Below, one piece after another: positions 8,524 through 18,703 of a DNA stretch of 64,000 nt. Source of the stretch: Rhizobium sophorae (GTDB lineage: Bacteria; Pseudomonadota; Alphaproteobacteria; Rhizobiales; Rhizobiaceae); the NCBI RefSeq assembly GCF_013087515.1, contig NZ_JABFCN010000034.1, positions 62,001 through 126,000 on the forward strand, in the 5' to 3' direction. The position numbers and the translations under genes were made by a program. Position 1 is the first letter of the stretch; every line of letters begins with the position of its first letter. Under the pieces are notes generated by a model, which did no database searches, was not told the DNA's origin, and saw nothing but the letters and a program-made list of their open reading frames with translations.

Positions 8524-8600
8524 TGGTACGGTTGGGGGGTCTCGAACCTCCGACCTCAGGTGCCACAAACCTGCGCTCTAACCAACTGAGCTACAACCGC
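8524..8600 (-). tRNA. tRNA-His (GTG anticodon)
   Basis: The minus strand folds as a complete tRNA. The acceptor arm is GCGGTTG (8600-8594) with CAACCGT; there is a standard D arm, an anticodon stem CAGGT/ACCTG with loop TTGTGGC (anticodon GTG), and a T arm with GTTCGAGAC. CCA is encoded at 8524-8526. Position 1 pairs with U72 as a G-U, the discriminator base is A73, and the base before G1 is T. So the extra G(-1) and C73 of most tRNA-His are absent, as known for many alphaproteobacteria. The accessory region lies on its 3' side, the usual side for integrated elements. Confidence 0.95.
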
Positions 8601-8679
8601 ATAAATCGCGCTTGGCGCGACGGGGGTCACATACGAGGACTTGGAGATGAATTCAAGCCCCATTCCTCGTCAATATACA

Positions 8680-8709
8680 AAAAGGCTGGACGCGAGGTCC
8701 AGCCTTTTA
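8680..8709 (-). terminator. Rho-independent terminator of the phasin gene
   Basis: The perfect stem AAAGGCTGGAC/GTCCAGCCTTT, with a five-base loop, lies 22 bases after the phasin stop codon. On the minus strand it is followed by TTTTTGTAT; on the plus strand it is followed by TTATTTTT, so it could stop transcription from both sides. Confidence 0.85.
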
Positions 8710-8730
8710 TTTTTGGTCGGTAAAGACCGA

Positions 8731-9180
8731 TCAACCAACCTTGAAGGAAGCCATGGCCTTTTCGGCGGCGTCCTTGGAGGGCTTTGCAAGCTTCTCGGCC
8801 ACCTGCTTGGTGGTTTCCTGGATCGACTTCGCCTGCTCGACGGTGAGTTCGGCCTGCTTGCGGATGAACGAGGTCTGCAGCTCGAAGAATTCGGCCGGGG
8901 ACTTGACACCGAGCAGCGCTTCGAAGTGCGACAGCGAGTTCTCAGAATTGATGCGCAGGATGTCGATCGCCTTCAGGCCGATCTCGACCGAGCCGGCTTG
9001 TGCCGTCTGGACAGTGGCTTCGAGCGTCTTGCCGGCTTCCTCGCCAGCGGTCTTCAGCTTGGCATAGGCATCCTTCGACTGCTGAGCGCCCTTTTCGGCG
9101 AATTCACGGAAAGATTCCGTGAACTTGGATGGGTCGAAAGAAGCAATTGAAAAAACGTCGTCGGTCTTTATGGTAGCCAT
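8731..9180 (-). CDS. Phasin family protein
   Basis: This 149-residue, alanine-, lysine- and glutamate-rich protein lacks a signal peptide or membrane segment. It has the phasin pattern: FDPSKFTESFREFAEKGAQQ near the N-terminus, then long amphipathic helices with GLKAIDILRINSENSLSHFEALLG and a stretch near the C-terminus rich in heptad-like A/K/E. Phasins coat polyhydroxybutyrate granules. I chose ATG 9180 (MATIKTDD); an in-frame extension to 9282 has no support and would run through the promoter. A good -35/-10 pair and two TGC-N3-GCA sites lie upstream. It is divergent from cbrA, the same arrangement I recall in S. meliloti. Confidence 0.9.
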   Translation of the reverse strand: MATIKTDDVFSIASFDPSKFTESFREFAEKGAQQSKDAYAKLKTAGEEAGKTLEATVQTAQAGSVEIGLKAIDILRINSENSLSHFEALLGVKSPAEFFELQTSFIRKQAELTVEQAKSIQETTKQVAEKLAKPSKDAAEKAMASFKVG

Positions 9181-9234
9181 GGGTCGCATCCTTTGGGTTG
9201 AGGCAGCCGCTGCCTGCGATAGTTGGATGATGCT

Positions 9235-9281
9235 TATATAAGACATTTCATTGTGCATTGCAACAATTATTGTGCAGCGCA
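9235..9281 (-). promoter_or_regulatory. Phasin promoter with two TGC-N3-GCA operator-like sites
   Basis: On the minus strand a TTGCAA -35 box (9263-9258) and a TATATA -10 box (9240-9235) are 17 bases apart. The palindromes TGCATTGCA (9254-9262) and TGCAGCGCA (9273-9281) overlap or adjoin the -35 box, 19 bases apart centre to centre. They match the core of the CTGC-N3-GCAG site reported for the PHB regulator PhaR/AniA in related bacteria. The placement fits repression of the phasin gene when no polymer is present. Binding is inferred. Confidence 0.6.
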
Positions 9282-9393
9282 CAAGACGTTAACCTTTCCG
9301 GCCGAAAACCCCCTCCTCTTCTGGACCGGCATGCGCCCCGCAGTTATTAATAAGCCGTTAATTTAAGAAGGCCGACAGCGACAAGGTTCGAAC

Positions 9394-12300
9394 ATGCCCG
9401 CAGTCCAATATCCGTTCATCGATATCGCCGTGCATGCACGGGTGCGGGAACGCTTTTCACGCGGCGAGGCCATGGTGCTGTTTTCGGCCGATCTTGCCCG
9501 CCTGCTCTGGGCGAATGGTGCAGGTGCGGAGCTTTTCGGCCATTCGGCAGTCTATGACCTGCTCGATCAGGGGGTCGACCGCACCGACATCACCTTCCGT
9601 CAGCTGGAAACCGCCGCGCGCCAGCTGACCGATATCGGTGACAACAGAAGCCTGATGATCCGCATCGCCAAGGGCTTCCAGCGTGCACAGGTGCAGGCGG
9701 CGACCGAACTGATCCGCCTTTCCCAGGGCGAAAAGGCCATCCTGTTTTCGGTGCCGGTCTCGGCAAAGCCACTCGCGGCCGGCGCATCGGCCGCTCAGAT
9801 GCTGCAGGGACTTGATGATCCCGACACGCATATGGCGGTGATCGGCGCCAATGGCGAGGTCATCGCGGCTTCGCCGGGCTTTGCCTCGCTCGGGATCTCC
9901 GAGCAGACGGCAAAGACCTTGATCAACCTTGCCGGCGCTCATCCCGACCGATTGGTGAAGCGACCTGTCGCCACCAGCAGAGGCAATCTTCCGGCCGCGG
10001 TCGGCAAGCTCAGCGACGATCCGGCGCTCAATCTGCTCTTTGCCGTGGAGACTGCGATCGGTCATCTCGACGCGATCGATGCGCCCGCGCTCCACCCGGT
10101 CGATACGCCCGCGCTCGATTCAATCGATGCGCCCGCAGAGGAAGAAGGCGCGACGGCGGCCGAAGTGCTTCAGGACGAACCTGTCGCCGCTACAGGCTTC
10201 ACCGAAATCATCGACGCGGTTTCGGGGATCGAAGAGGTCGAGGAAACGCTCGAGGAGATCGCCGGCGAAAACGAACAGCCGGCCGAGACAGCCGCGGCAT
10301 CCGCAGACGAGGCGATTGAAGAGACGCATTCGGATGCGGAGCCGGAGAGCGACGGCGGCATGATCGATAGCAGCGCGGATGGGGCCACCGAGCCCGCCGC
10401 GGTCATCGAGGACGATTTGACTTCCATTGCGGAGACGGTGGAAACGGCAACGGCGGCGGAACCGCCTGTTGAGGCCAGCGAAACGCCTATCGAAGACACG
10501 CCGGAAGCGGTCCACGAAGAGCCAGCCATTGAAACGCCTGTGGTCGCCGATGCTGCCCCTCAGCTTGCGGCTGAGCCCGGCTTCGTCTTCAGGCCGAACA
10601 GCCGTGCCACACGCTTCGTCTGGAAGATCGACGCCGAAGGCCGGTTCAACGAGGTCAGCCACGAATTTGCCGAGGCCGTCGGTCCGCATGCGTCCGACAT
10701 CATCGGCTCTGCCTTCGGCGATGTCGCCGCCCTCTTCAATCTCGATCCCGACGGCAAGCTTTCCGAGGCGCTCGCCCGCCGCGACACATGGTCGGGCAAG
10801 ACGATCCTCTGGCCGGTCGAAGGCACCAGCCTCGTCGTTCCGGTCGATCTGGCCGCGCTGCCGACCTATACCCGCAACCGCGACTTCGATGGTTTCCGCG
10901 GCTTCGGCGTCGTCCGGCTTTCCGATGCACAGGAAGATCCGCTGGCGCTCGGCCTGACACTCGGCCCTGATGCTATCGGCCATGATGCAGCGAGCCTCGG
11001 CCCGGTGGCCGAGCCGGCCGCCGACGTGGCCGATGAAGCGGAAGCAGCACCTCAAGAGGTCTCGGCCGAAGCCATCGCAGCGGAAGAGAGCGACAACCAG
11101 GCGTTTACGGCAGCCGAGCCGGAGACCCCGGACACCGAAGAGACAGGATCGGAAGAAATCACTGCCGAAGAGACGATCGCCGAGACATCAGCGCCGGAGA
11201 ATGCCGTAGAAGAACAAGCAACCGTCGTCGACGAAGCGCCTGCCGCCGGGCCGGCAGCGGATCCTTCTGACGAGCCGCCGGCGCTTCGGATTTCGGAAAC
11301 GCCCAATCGCCGTTTCTCCGACAAGATCGTTCAGCTCCACAACACCGGCGCCGGACTGACGGCCGCCGAACAGGCGAATTTCCGCGAGATTGCCAAGCGC
11401 CTGGAAGCCTTCGGCACGCGCAAGGAAGAGCCCGCCGCTCCAACGTCGATGGAACCCGCAGCCCCGGTGCCGGCGGAACCTACCGTCGCCGACATGGCCA
11501 GCTTCGAAGAGGCCTCTGGACCTGAAGAGTTCGAGGCCGAAACTCCCGCCGACAAGGCTGACATAGCCTCGCCCGAGGAGATCGCGCCGCAAGAGGCGAT
11601 CTTCGAGAATGCCGTCGAGGCGGAGCGCGAAGACGATGGCGCCGCCGAAGAGCCGGCCGTCATCGTCGAGGACGAGGCGACGGAAGGGCTTGAGGAGACG
11701 GCCAGCCAGATCGAGGTTCTCACCAGCTTCATCCCGCCGCGGATCAAGATGACGGACGGGCTTTCAGTGGGCACGGTCGACCAGCTGCCAGTTGCCGTGC
11801 TCATCCATATCGGCGATGCGCTGATCCATGCCAATCCGGAATTCATGCGGTTGACGGGCTACGGTTCACTCGAGGCATTGCGCGAAGTGGGCGGCATCGA
11901 AGCCCTGCTGCAGCGCCGCGAACTCGAGGAGAAGGCCGCAGGCTCCGGCACCATGATGCTCGTCAAGGCCGACGATACGCTGGCGCCGGTGACCGCGCGG
12001 CTGCAATCGGTGCGCTGGGAAGACGCCAACGCCCTGATGCTGGCGCTGATGCCGGTGGAAGGCAAGGAAGATGGCCGCAGCGACGCAAGCCGGTCCGAGG
12101 GCCGTTCTGAAGGCCGCCCCGAGCGGATGGTCGAGAAGGTCGCTAAACTCCAGGTCGAAGTGGAAGAATTGCGCTCGATCCTGGAAACGGCGACCGACGG
12201 CGTCGTCGTCATCGGCACGGAGGGCGACATCCGCTCGATGAACCGGTCGGCCAGCGCGCTTTTCAATTACGACGAACAGGAGACGCGCGGCAAACCCTTC

Positions 12301-13269
12301 GTCATGCTGTTTGCCCATGAGAGCCAGAAGGCAGTCATCGACTATCTGAACGGCCTCTCCGGCCATGGCGTGGCAAGCGTGTTGAACGACGGGCGCGAAG
12401 TGATCGGCCGCGAGGCCGCCGGCGGCTTCGTGCCGCTGTTCATGACGATGGGCCAGCTCACCTCCTCCAACGGCTATTGCGCTGTCATCCGCGATATCAC
12501 CCAGTGGAAGCGCACCGAGGACGAATTGCGCAACGCCAAGGGAGCGGCCGAAACCGCCAACGCCCACAAGACCGATTTCCTCGCCCGCGTCAGCCACGAG
12601 ATCCGCACGCCGCTCAACGCCATCATCGGCTTTTCGGACATGATGGCGGGCGAACGTTTCGGGCCGATCGGCCATCCGCGTTATATCGAATATGCCAACG
12701 ACATCGGCCGCTCCGGCCGGCACGTCCTCGATATCGTCAACGACCTACTCGACATTTCGAAGATCGAGGCGGGCGAGATGGATCTCGATTTTGCCGCCGT
12801 CGGTCTCAATGAGGCGGTCTCCGAGGCCGTGGCTCTGGTACAGCCGCAGGCGAACGGCCAGCGCGTCATCATCCGCACGGCGCTGTCGCATGCAGTGCCC
12901 GAGGTCGTGGCGGATCTGCGCTCGATCAAGCAGATCGCGCTCAACATCCTGTCGAACGCCATCCGCTTCACCCCGTCAGGCGGGCAGATCGTCGTTTCCA
13001 CCTCCTATGAGGCCAATGGCAGCGTTGTGTTGAGGGTCCGCGATACCGGCATCGGCATGACGCGCAGCGAACTCGACCAGGCGATGAAGCCGTTCCGCCA
13101 GGTCTCCTCGACCCAATCCCGTCATCGCGGCGACGGCACCGGCCTCGGCCTGCCGCTGACCAAGGCGATGGTCGATGCCAACCGGGCGACCTTCTCGATC
13201 AATTCGGCGCCGAACGAGGGCACGCTCGTCGAGATCACCTTCCCGTCGCAGCGGGTGCTGGCCGGCTAA
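9394..13269 (+). CDS. cbrA: Multi-PAS sensor histidine kinase CbrA (PdhS/DivJ class)
   Basis: This is a 1291-residue soluble kinase without obvious membrane segments. PAS-like segments lie at about 15-215, 396-515, 785-890 and 920-1045; the last opens ILETATDGVVVIG. The dimerisation domain has the H-box SHEIRTPLNAIIGFSDMM with the phosphorylated histidine at 1068. The ATPase domain at about 1165-1285 has an N-box (NILSNAIRF) and GTGLGLPL. Between the PAS segments lie long acidic linkers (about 225-395 and 515-780) made mostly of A, E, D, P and T. S. meliloti CbrA, in the same neighbourhood, controls the DivK/CtrA cell-cycle pathway and symbiosis; orthology is inferred from position and architecture. 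A short TGGCGC/GCGCCA hairpin follows the stop. Confidence 0.85.
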   Translation: MPAVQYPFIDIAVHARVRERFSRGEAMVLFSADLARLLWANGAGAELFGHSAVYDLLDQGVDRTDITFRQLETAARQLTDIGDNRSLMIRIAKGFQRAQVQAATELIRLSQGEKAILFSVPVSAKPLAAGASAAQMLQGLDDPDTHMAVIGANGEVIAASPGFASLGISEQTAKTLINLAGAHPDRLVKRPVATSRGNLPAAVGKLSDDPALNLLFAVETAIGHLDAIDAPALHPVDTPALDSIDAPAEEEGATAAEVLQDEPVAATGFTEIIDAVSGIEEVEETLEEIAGENEQPAETAAASADEAIEETHSDAEPESDGGMIDSSADGATEPAAVIEDDLTSIAETVETATAAEPPVEASETPIEDTPEAVHEEPAIETPVVADAAPQLAAEPGFVFRPNSRATRFVWKIDAEGRFNEVSHEFAEAVGPHASDIIGSAFGDVAALFNLDPDGKLSEALARRDTWSGKTILWPVEGTSLVVPVDLAALPTYTRNRDFDGFRGFGVVRLSDAQEDPLALGLTLGPDAIGHDAASLGPVAEPAADVADEAEAAPQEVSAEAIAAEESDNQAFTAAEPETPDTEETGSEEITAEETIAETSAPENAVEEQATVVDEAPAAGPAADPSDEPPALRISETPNRRFSDKIVQLHNTGAGLTAAEQANFREIAKRLEAFGTRKEEPAAPTSMEPAAPVPAEPTVADMASFEEASGPEEFEAETPADKADIASPEEIAPQEAIFENAVEAEREDDGAAEEPAVIVEDEATEGLEETASQIEVLTSFIPPRIKMTDGLSVGTVDQLPVAVLIHIGDALIHANPEFMRLTGYGSLEALREVGGIEALLQRRELEEKAAGSGTMMLVKADDTLAPVTARLQSVRWEDANALMLALMPVEGKEDGRSDASRSEGRSEGRPERMVEKVAKLQVEVEELRSILETATDGVVVIGTEGDIRSMNRSASALFNYDEQETRGKPFVMLFAHESQKAVIDYLNGLSGHGVASVLNDGREVIGREAAGGFVPLFMTMGQLTSSNGYCAVIRDITQWKRTEDELRNAKGAAETANAHKTDFLARVSHEIRTPLNAIIGFSDMMAGERFGPIGHPRYIEYANDIGRSGRHVLDIVNDLLDISKIEAGEMDLDFAAVGLNEAVSEAVALVQPQANGQRVIIRTALSHAVPEVVADLRSIKQIALNILSNAIRFTPSGGQIVVSTSYEANGSVVLRVRDTGIGMTRSELDQAMKPFRQVSSTQSRHRGDGTGLGLPLTKAMVDANRATFSINSAPNEGTLVEITFPSQRVLAG

Positions 13270-13512
13270 CGCATCGCCCTTTGCGCATCTGGAAGACTGG
13301 CGCGCTTTCAGCGCCATAAAGAAAAGGCAGCCACGAGGCCGCCTTGGAATTTGGTGCTGTTCAACAAGAGCTCAGTCGATCAACGTCATGTTGTAAGCCC
13401 GAAGGCTCCAGCCGCCTCGTTCATGTGCGGCCCTAAGTTAGCTTTACATTTGACAAACCTTTCTTAACGAAAGGTTTCCATGACAGAAGATTGATAGATG
13501 GTGAAAGCTTCT

Positions 13513-13733
13513 AGAGCCTTTCCGGGTTAGATTGCAGCATTCTGCCGGAGCAGGTTTTCGTCAGGGCAGAGGCGATTGGCGAAGGGCATACCCCTTGGTA
13601 CGTCCGAGCCGATCGCCTCTGATCCTGGCGGAAAGATGCCCGGCCCTTCGGGTTGGCTGAAACGGGCCGGCTGATCGACCGGCCGACTCCGTTTGAGCCA
13701 ACAGAATGCTGCAATCTAACCCGGAAAGGCTCT
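13513..13733. repeat. RIME-like palindromic intergenic element (221 bp, 32-bp perfect terminal inverted repeats)
   Basis: The first 32 bases (13513-13544, beginning AGAGCCTTTCCGGG) are the exact reverse complement of the last 32 (13702-13733). Between them are more hairpins, such as AGAGGCGAT at about 13575 with ATCGCCTCT at 13612-13620, and a GGGCCGG/CCGGCC pair. The size, palindromic build and wording agree with the Rhizobium-specific intergenic mosaic elements. It begins 14 bases after the acsA2 stop, so it would be transcribed into the acsA2 3' untranslated region. No coding capacity is seen between 13270 and 13747. Confidence 0.85.
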
Positions 13734-13747
13734 TCTTAAGAGTACTA

Positions 13748-15700
<1,953 letters not shown>

Positions 15701-15736
15701 TCAATCCTCCTCCCCAATGCTGTCCTTATATCATGC

Positions 15737-15745
15737 TGCATTGCA
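15737..15745 (-). promoter_or_regulatory. TGC-N3-GCA operator-like site upstream of acsA2
   Basis: TGCATTGCA lies 37 bases upstream of the acsA2 start and is identical to the first site at the phasin promoter (9254-9262). It sits among AT-rich strings (ATAATGCAATGC...GATATAAG on the minus strand) that probably form the promoter. A shared PhaR/AniA-type regulator is the simplest reading, unproven. Confidence 0.45.
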
Positions 15746-15780
15746 TTATAAAGCGCGGAACCGACGCGTTCCGACGCCTG

Positions 15781-15829
15781 GAGAATGATGCCGAAAAGTG
15801 TGAGCGATTTTCGGACGACATCATGCTCC
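15781..15829. repeat. Rhizobium intergenic palindrome (GAGCATGATG family, imperfect copy)
   Basis: GAGAATGATG at the left and CATCATGCTC at the right form an imperfect stem around a GAAAAGTGTGAGCGATTTTC core. A better copy lies at 52682-52733. Such units are common between genes in Rhizobium; no coding role is seen. Confidence 0.7.
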
Positions 15830-15848
15830 AACTATTTAATTGAAAGTG

Positions 15849-15892
15849 CTACAGCGTCCTTTGCGCGTCTGAAAAGACGCGCGGCGCTGTAG
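15849..15892. repeat. Nested hairpin repeat (CTACAGCG family)
   Basis: The outer arms CTACAGCG (15849-15856) and CGCTGTAG (15885-15892) enclose the inner arms GCGCGTCT (15863-15870) and AGACGCGC (15875-15882). Related GC-rich hairpins lie at 25272-25299 and 51518-51543. It lies 83 bases upstream of the AsmA-family start and may be an intergenic repeat or a terminator-like structure. Confidence 0.65.
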
Positions 15893-15975
15893 GGATTTGC
15901 ATATGCCTGATATTTCCTATATCCGGCGAAATCAGCGCATAACGGGATGACCGGCTGAATTTGCCGGCGGAGATC

Positions 15976-17868
15976 ATGAGCACGTCAAGACATCGCAGGT
16001 GGCGCAGGAAGATCGGACCCGTTTCGCGCTGGCTTCCGGCCTTCGCCCGCCTGTCGACGGTATTCCTGCTGATCGCGCTGGCGCTTTTCGTGGCGCTCAG
16101 GGTTGCCGCCCCCTATCTCATCTCAACCGGTTTCGTGCGCTCCGGCATCGAGGACACGCTGTCCAAATGGACGGGCTACCATGCCGAGATCAAGGGTAGT
16201 CCGGTTCTCGAATTCTGGCCGACGCCACGCATCACGCTGAACCAGATCACCATCCGCCAACCGCGCGAAAGCGGCGATAAGCTGCTCGGCAGCATTGAAA
16301 GCCTGTCGGCCGATTTCAGCCTCATCGACGCGTTGAGAGGCCGGACGAGCTTCCACGAATTCCACCTGGTGCGCCCCAAGCTGGCGCTGACGCGCGACGA
16401 AAAAGGGCTGATCGACTGGAGTTATGCCGGCCTGCTCGCTCGCGCGATTAGCGGCGTACGTTACGAAAACGGAGCTGAGGTGCTCGATCCCGATCTCGAT
16501 GCAGAGATCGGCGCGGTGACCGTCGAGGACGGCACGCTTGTGGTCACCGACATCAAGTCCGCCACGACCTATCATTTCGACAGCGTCACCGCCGATATCG
16601 CCTGGCCGAGACTATCCGGCGCGATCTCGGCGGTGGTCATCGCCCGTATCAACGGCGAGGACCTGAAAGTCGATTTCGCCTCGCGCCAGCCGCTGCTCGC
16701 CTTTGCCGGCAGGAATGCCGAGACACGGACGTCGCTCACATCAAACCTTTTGACCGCGCACTTCCAGGGCATTGCCAGCATCGCCAGCCTTTCGGCCTTT
16801 TCCGGCAATATCACCGCCAGCATTCCCGATGTGCCCGCACTTCTGACATGGTCGGGCAAATCGATCCCCGGCATCGCAACGTTGAAGAGCGCCTCGCTGG
16901 AATCCGATATCATGTCGTCGGGCAACGGGCTGCGTTTCAACAATCTCAGCCTCTCTCTGAACGAAGCGAGCGCCACCGGGGTGATGGACCTTTTCACCCA
17001 GCCCGGCAAACGACCGAAGATCGGCGGCACGCTTGCCTTCGACCAGATGAACCTCAAGCCCTTCCTCGACGCCTTCGCGCTCAGGCTGGCCGCCGGCGAG
17101 GCGGAGGAAATCTCCGCCGGCATAAGCGGACAGCTGCGGGTGCTCGATGTCGACGTCAGGCTTTCGGCACGGCGCGCGCAGATGGGTCTCTTCGAGCTTT
17201 CCGATGTCGGCGCCAGCATGATCGTTGCCGGCGGCGAGGCGAAATTCGATATCGGCGACAGCCAGTTCGAAGGCGGTGAAATGACCGCGCATCTGGAGGC
17301 GACGCAGCGCGACTTCGACGGCGGCGGCAAGCTGCAGCTGTCGATCCGCAATGCCGACTTCGCAGCCCTTGCCGAGCGCCTGCAGCTGAAGGGTCCGCTG
17401 CCGCTAGCGACAGGATCGCTCGATCTCGACCTGCAGTCGCCGAAGGCGATCTGGACGACGGGCCTTGCCGATGTCACCGGCAGGCTGCACTTCTGGACCA
17501 GGGAAGGCACGATTCCCGGCATCGATGCCGCAGCAATAAGGACGCAGGCAGCCGAAAAACCGTTCTTTCCGCTGAGCGCGGCAGCAGGCGGCGCCTTCGC
17601 CTTCAACCAGCTCAACCTTCAGGCCGATTTCGCCAACGGCTCCGCCGAAATGCACGACGCCCGCATCGACGGCGCCACCCAGACGCTGACGCTTTCCGGC
17701 GTCATCACCTATCAGTCGAATGGGCTGGCGCTTTCCGGATCGCTGGCGGCGACCGATCCGGCCAAGGCAGCGGAGCTGCCGCTTCTGCCGTTCTTCATCG
17801 GCGGCTCATGGCCGAACCCGGTGATCTCGCCGGTTCCGCTTTTCGGCAATACGCCTCAGGCGCAATAA
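15976..17868 (+). CDS. AsmA family protein
   Basis: The product is about 630 residues. After a basic N-terminus (STSRHRRWRRK) there is one membrane segment at about residues 25-50. A long periplasmic part follows, with the AsmA-type opening (an N-terminal GYHAEIKGSPVLEFWPTPRITLNQI segment) and many short beta-strand repeats. The C-terminal domain runs through GLADVTGRLHFWTREG and GIDAAAIRTQ. AsmA-like proteins influence envelope lipid and outer-membrane assembly, and some belong to the bridge-like lipid transfer family. I chose ATG 15976, with GGCGGAG just upstream, over TTG 15961. It has no operon partner; it converges on potI with a gap of 16 bases. Confidence 0.8.
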   Translation: MSTSRHRRWRRKIGPVSRWLPAFARLSTVFLLIALALFVALRVAAPYLISTGFVRSGIEDTLSKWTGYHAEIKGSPVLEFWPTPRITLNQITIRQPRESGDKLLGSIESLSADFSLIDALRGRTSFHEFHLVRPKLALTRDEKGLIDWSYAGLLARAISGVRYENGAEVLDPDLDAEIGAVTVEDGTLVVTDIKSATTYHFDSVTADIAWPRLSGAISAVVIARINGEDLKVDFASRQPLLAFAGRNAETRTSLTSNLLTAHFQGIASIASLSAFSGNITASIPDVPALLTWSGKSIPGIATLKSASLESDIMSSGNGLRFNNLSLSLNEASATGVMDLFTQPGKRPKIGGTLAFDQMNLKPFLDAFALRLAAGEAEEISAGISGQLRVLDVDVRLSARRAQMGLFELSDVGASMIVAGGEAKFDIGDSQFEGGEMTAHLEATQRDFDGGGKLQLSIRNADFAALAERLQLKGPLPLATGSLDLDLQSPKAIWTTGLADVTGRLHFWTREGTIPGIDAAAIRTQAAEKPFFPLSAAAGGAFAFNQLNLQADFANGSAEMHDARIDGATQTLTLSGVITYQSNGLALSGSLAATDPAKAAELPLLPFFIGGSWPNPVISPVPLFGNTPQAQ

Positions 17869-17884
17869 AGCGCGCCGCACGGCA

Positions 17885-18700
17885 TCAGGCGTCGGCTGCC
17901 GCACGCTCGTCCCGCTGGCGCTGGATTTCACGGCGCTTGGTGACGACTGAGGCGCAGATGACACCAACGGTCACGATCGCGATCAGGATCGTGCACACTG
18001 CATTGATTTCCGGCGTCACGCCGAGGCGCACCTGGCTGTAGATCCTCATCGGCAGCGTGGTGGCGCCCGGCCCCGATGTGAAACTGGCGATCACCAGATC
18101 GTCAAGCGACAGGGTGAAAGCAAGGATCCAGCCGGAGAGCACAGCCGGCGCGATGATCGGCAGGGTGATCTCGAAGAAAGTCCGCACTGGCGGCGCGCCG
18201 AGATCCTGCGCCGCTTCCTCGATCGATTGATCGAAGCTCAACAGGCGCGACTGCACCACGACGGCGACGAAGCACATGGTCAGCGTCGTATGCGCGAGCG
18301 TGATCGTCCAGAAGCCGCGGTCGAAGCCAATCGCGACGAAGAGCAGCAACAGCGACAGGCCTGTGATGACGTCAGGCATGACGAGCGGCGCGTAGATCAT
18401 GCCCGAAAACAGCATGCGGCCGCGGAAGCGCGTGTAGCGCACCAGCGTCAGCGCAGCCATCGTGCCGAGGATGGTTGCGGCCGTTGCCGACAGCAGGCCG
18501 ACACGGATCGTCACCCAGGCGGCGTCGAGCAGGCCCTGGTTCGAGAGCAGCGAGACATACCACTTGGTGGAGAAGCCGCCCCAGACGGTGACGAGCTTCG
18601 ATTCGTTGAAGGAGAAGATCACCAGGAGCACGATCGGCAGGTAGAGAAAGGCAAAACCGAGCGTGACGGAGATGATGTTGAAACGGGTCCATTTCAGCAT
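17885..18700 (-). CDS. potI: Putrescine ABC transporter permease PotI
   Basis: This 271-residue inner-membrane permease has about six membrane segments. The EAA loop that docks the ATPase reads EAAQDLGAPPVRTFFEITLP near residue 170. The N-terminal FLYLPIVLLVIFSFNES is typical of the PotC/PotI class. It is the last gene of the run potF-potG-potH-potI, three bases after potH. It should form a heterodimeric channel with PotH. Substrate assignment as putrescine rests on the family and the PotF homology; related polyamines are possible. Confidence 0.9.
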   Translation of the reverse strand: MLKWTRFNIISVTLGFAFLYLPIVLLVIFSFNESKLVTVWGGFSTKWYVSLLSNQGLLDAAWVTIRVGLLSATAATILGTMAALTLVRYTRFRGRMLFSGMIYAPLVMPDVITGLSLLLLFVAIGFDRGFWTITLAHTTLTMCFVAVVVQSRLLSFDQSIEEAAQDLGAPPVRTFFEITLPIIAPAVLSGWILAFTLSLDDLVIASFTSGPGATTLPMRIYSQVRLGVTPEINAVCTILIAIVTVGVICASVVTKRREIQRQRDERAAADA

Positions 18701-18703
18701 GAC

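Noticed and set aside
9181..9282. N-terminal extension of the phasin
   Set aside because: The extra residues lack phasin similarity and would overlap the -35/-10 promoter.
10080..11700. Apparent tandem repeats in the cbrA acidic region
   Set aside because: The A/E/D/P/T-rich stretches look repetitive, but no unit of constant length recurs; low complexity explains them.
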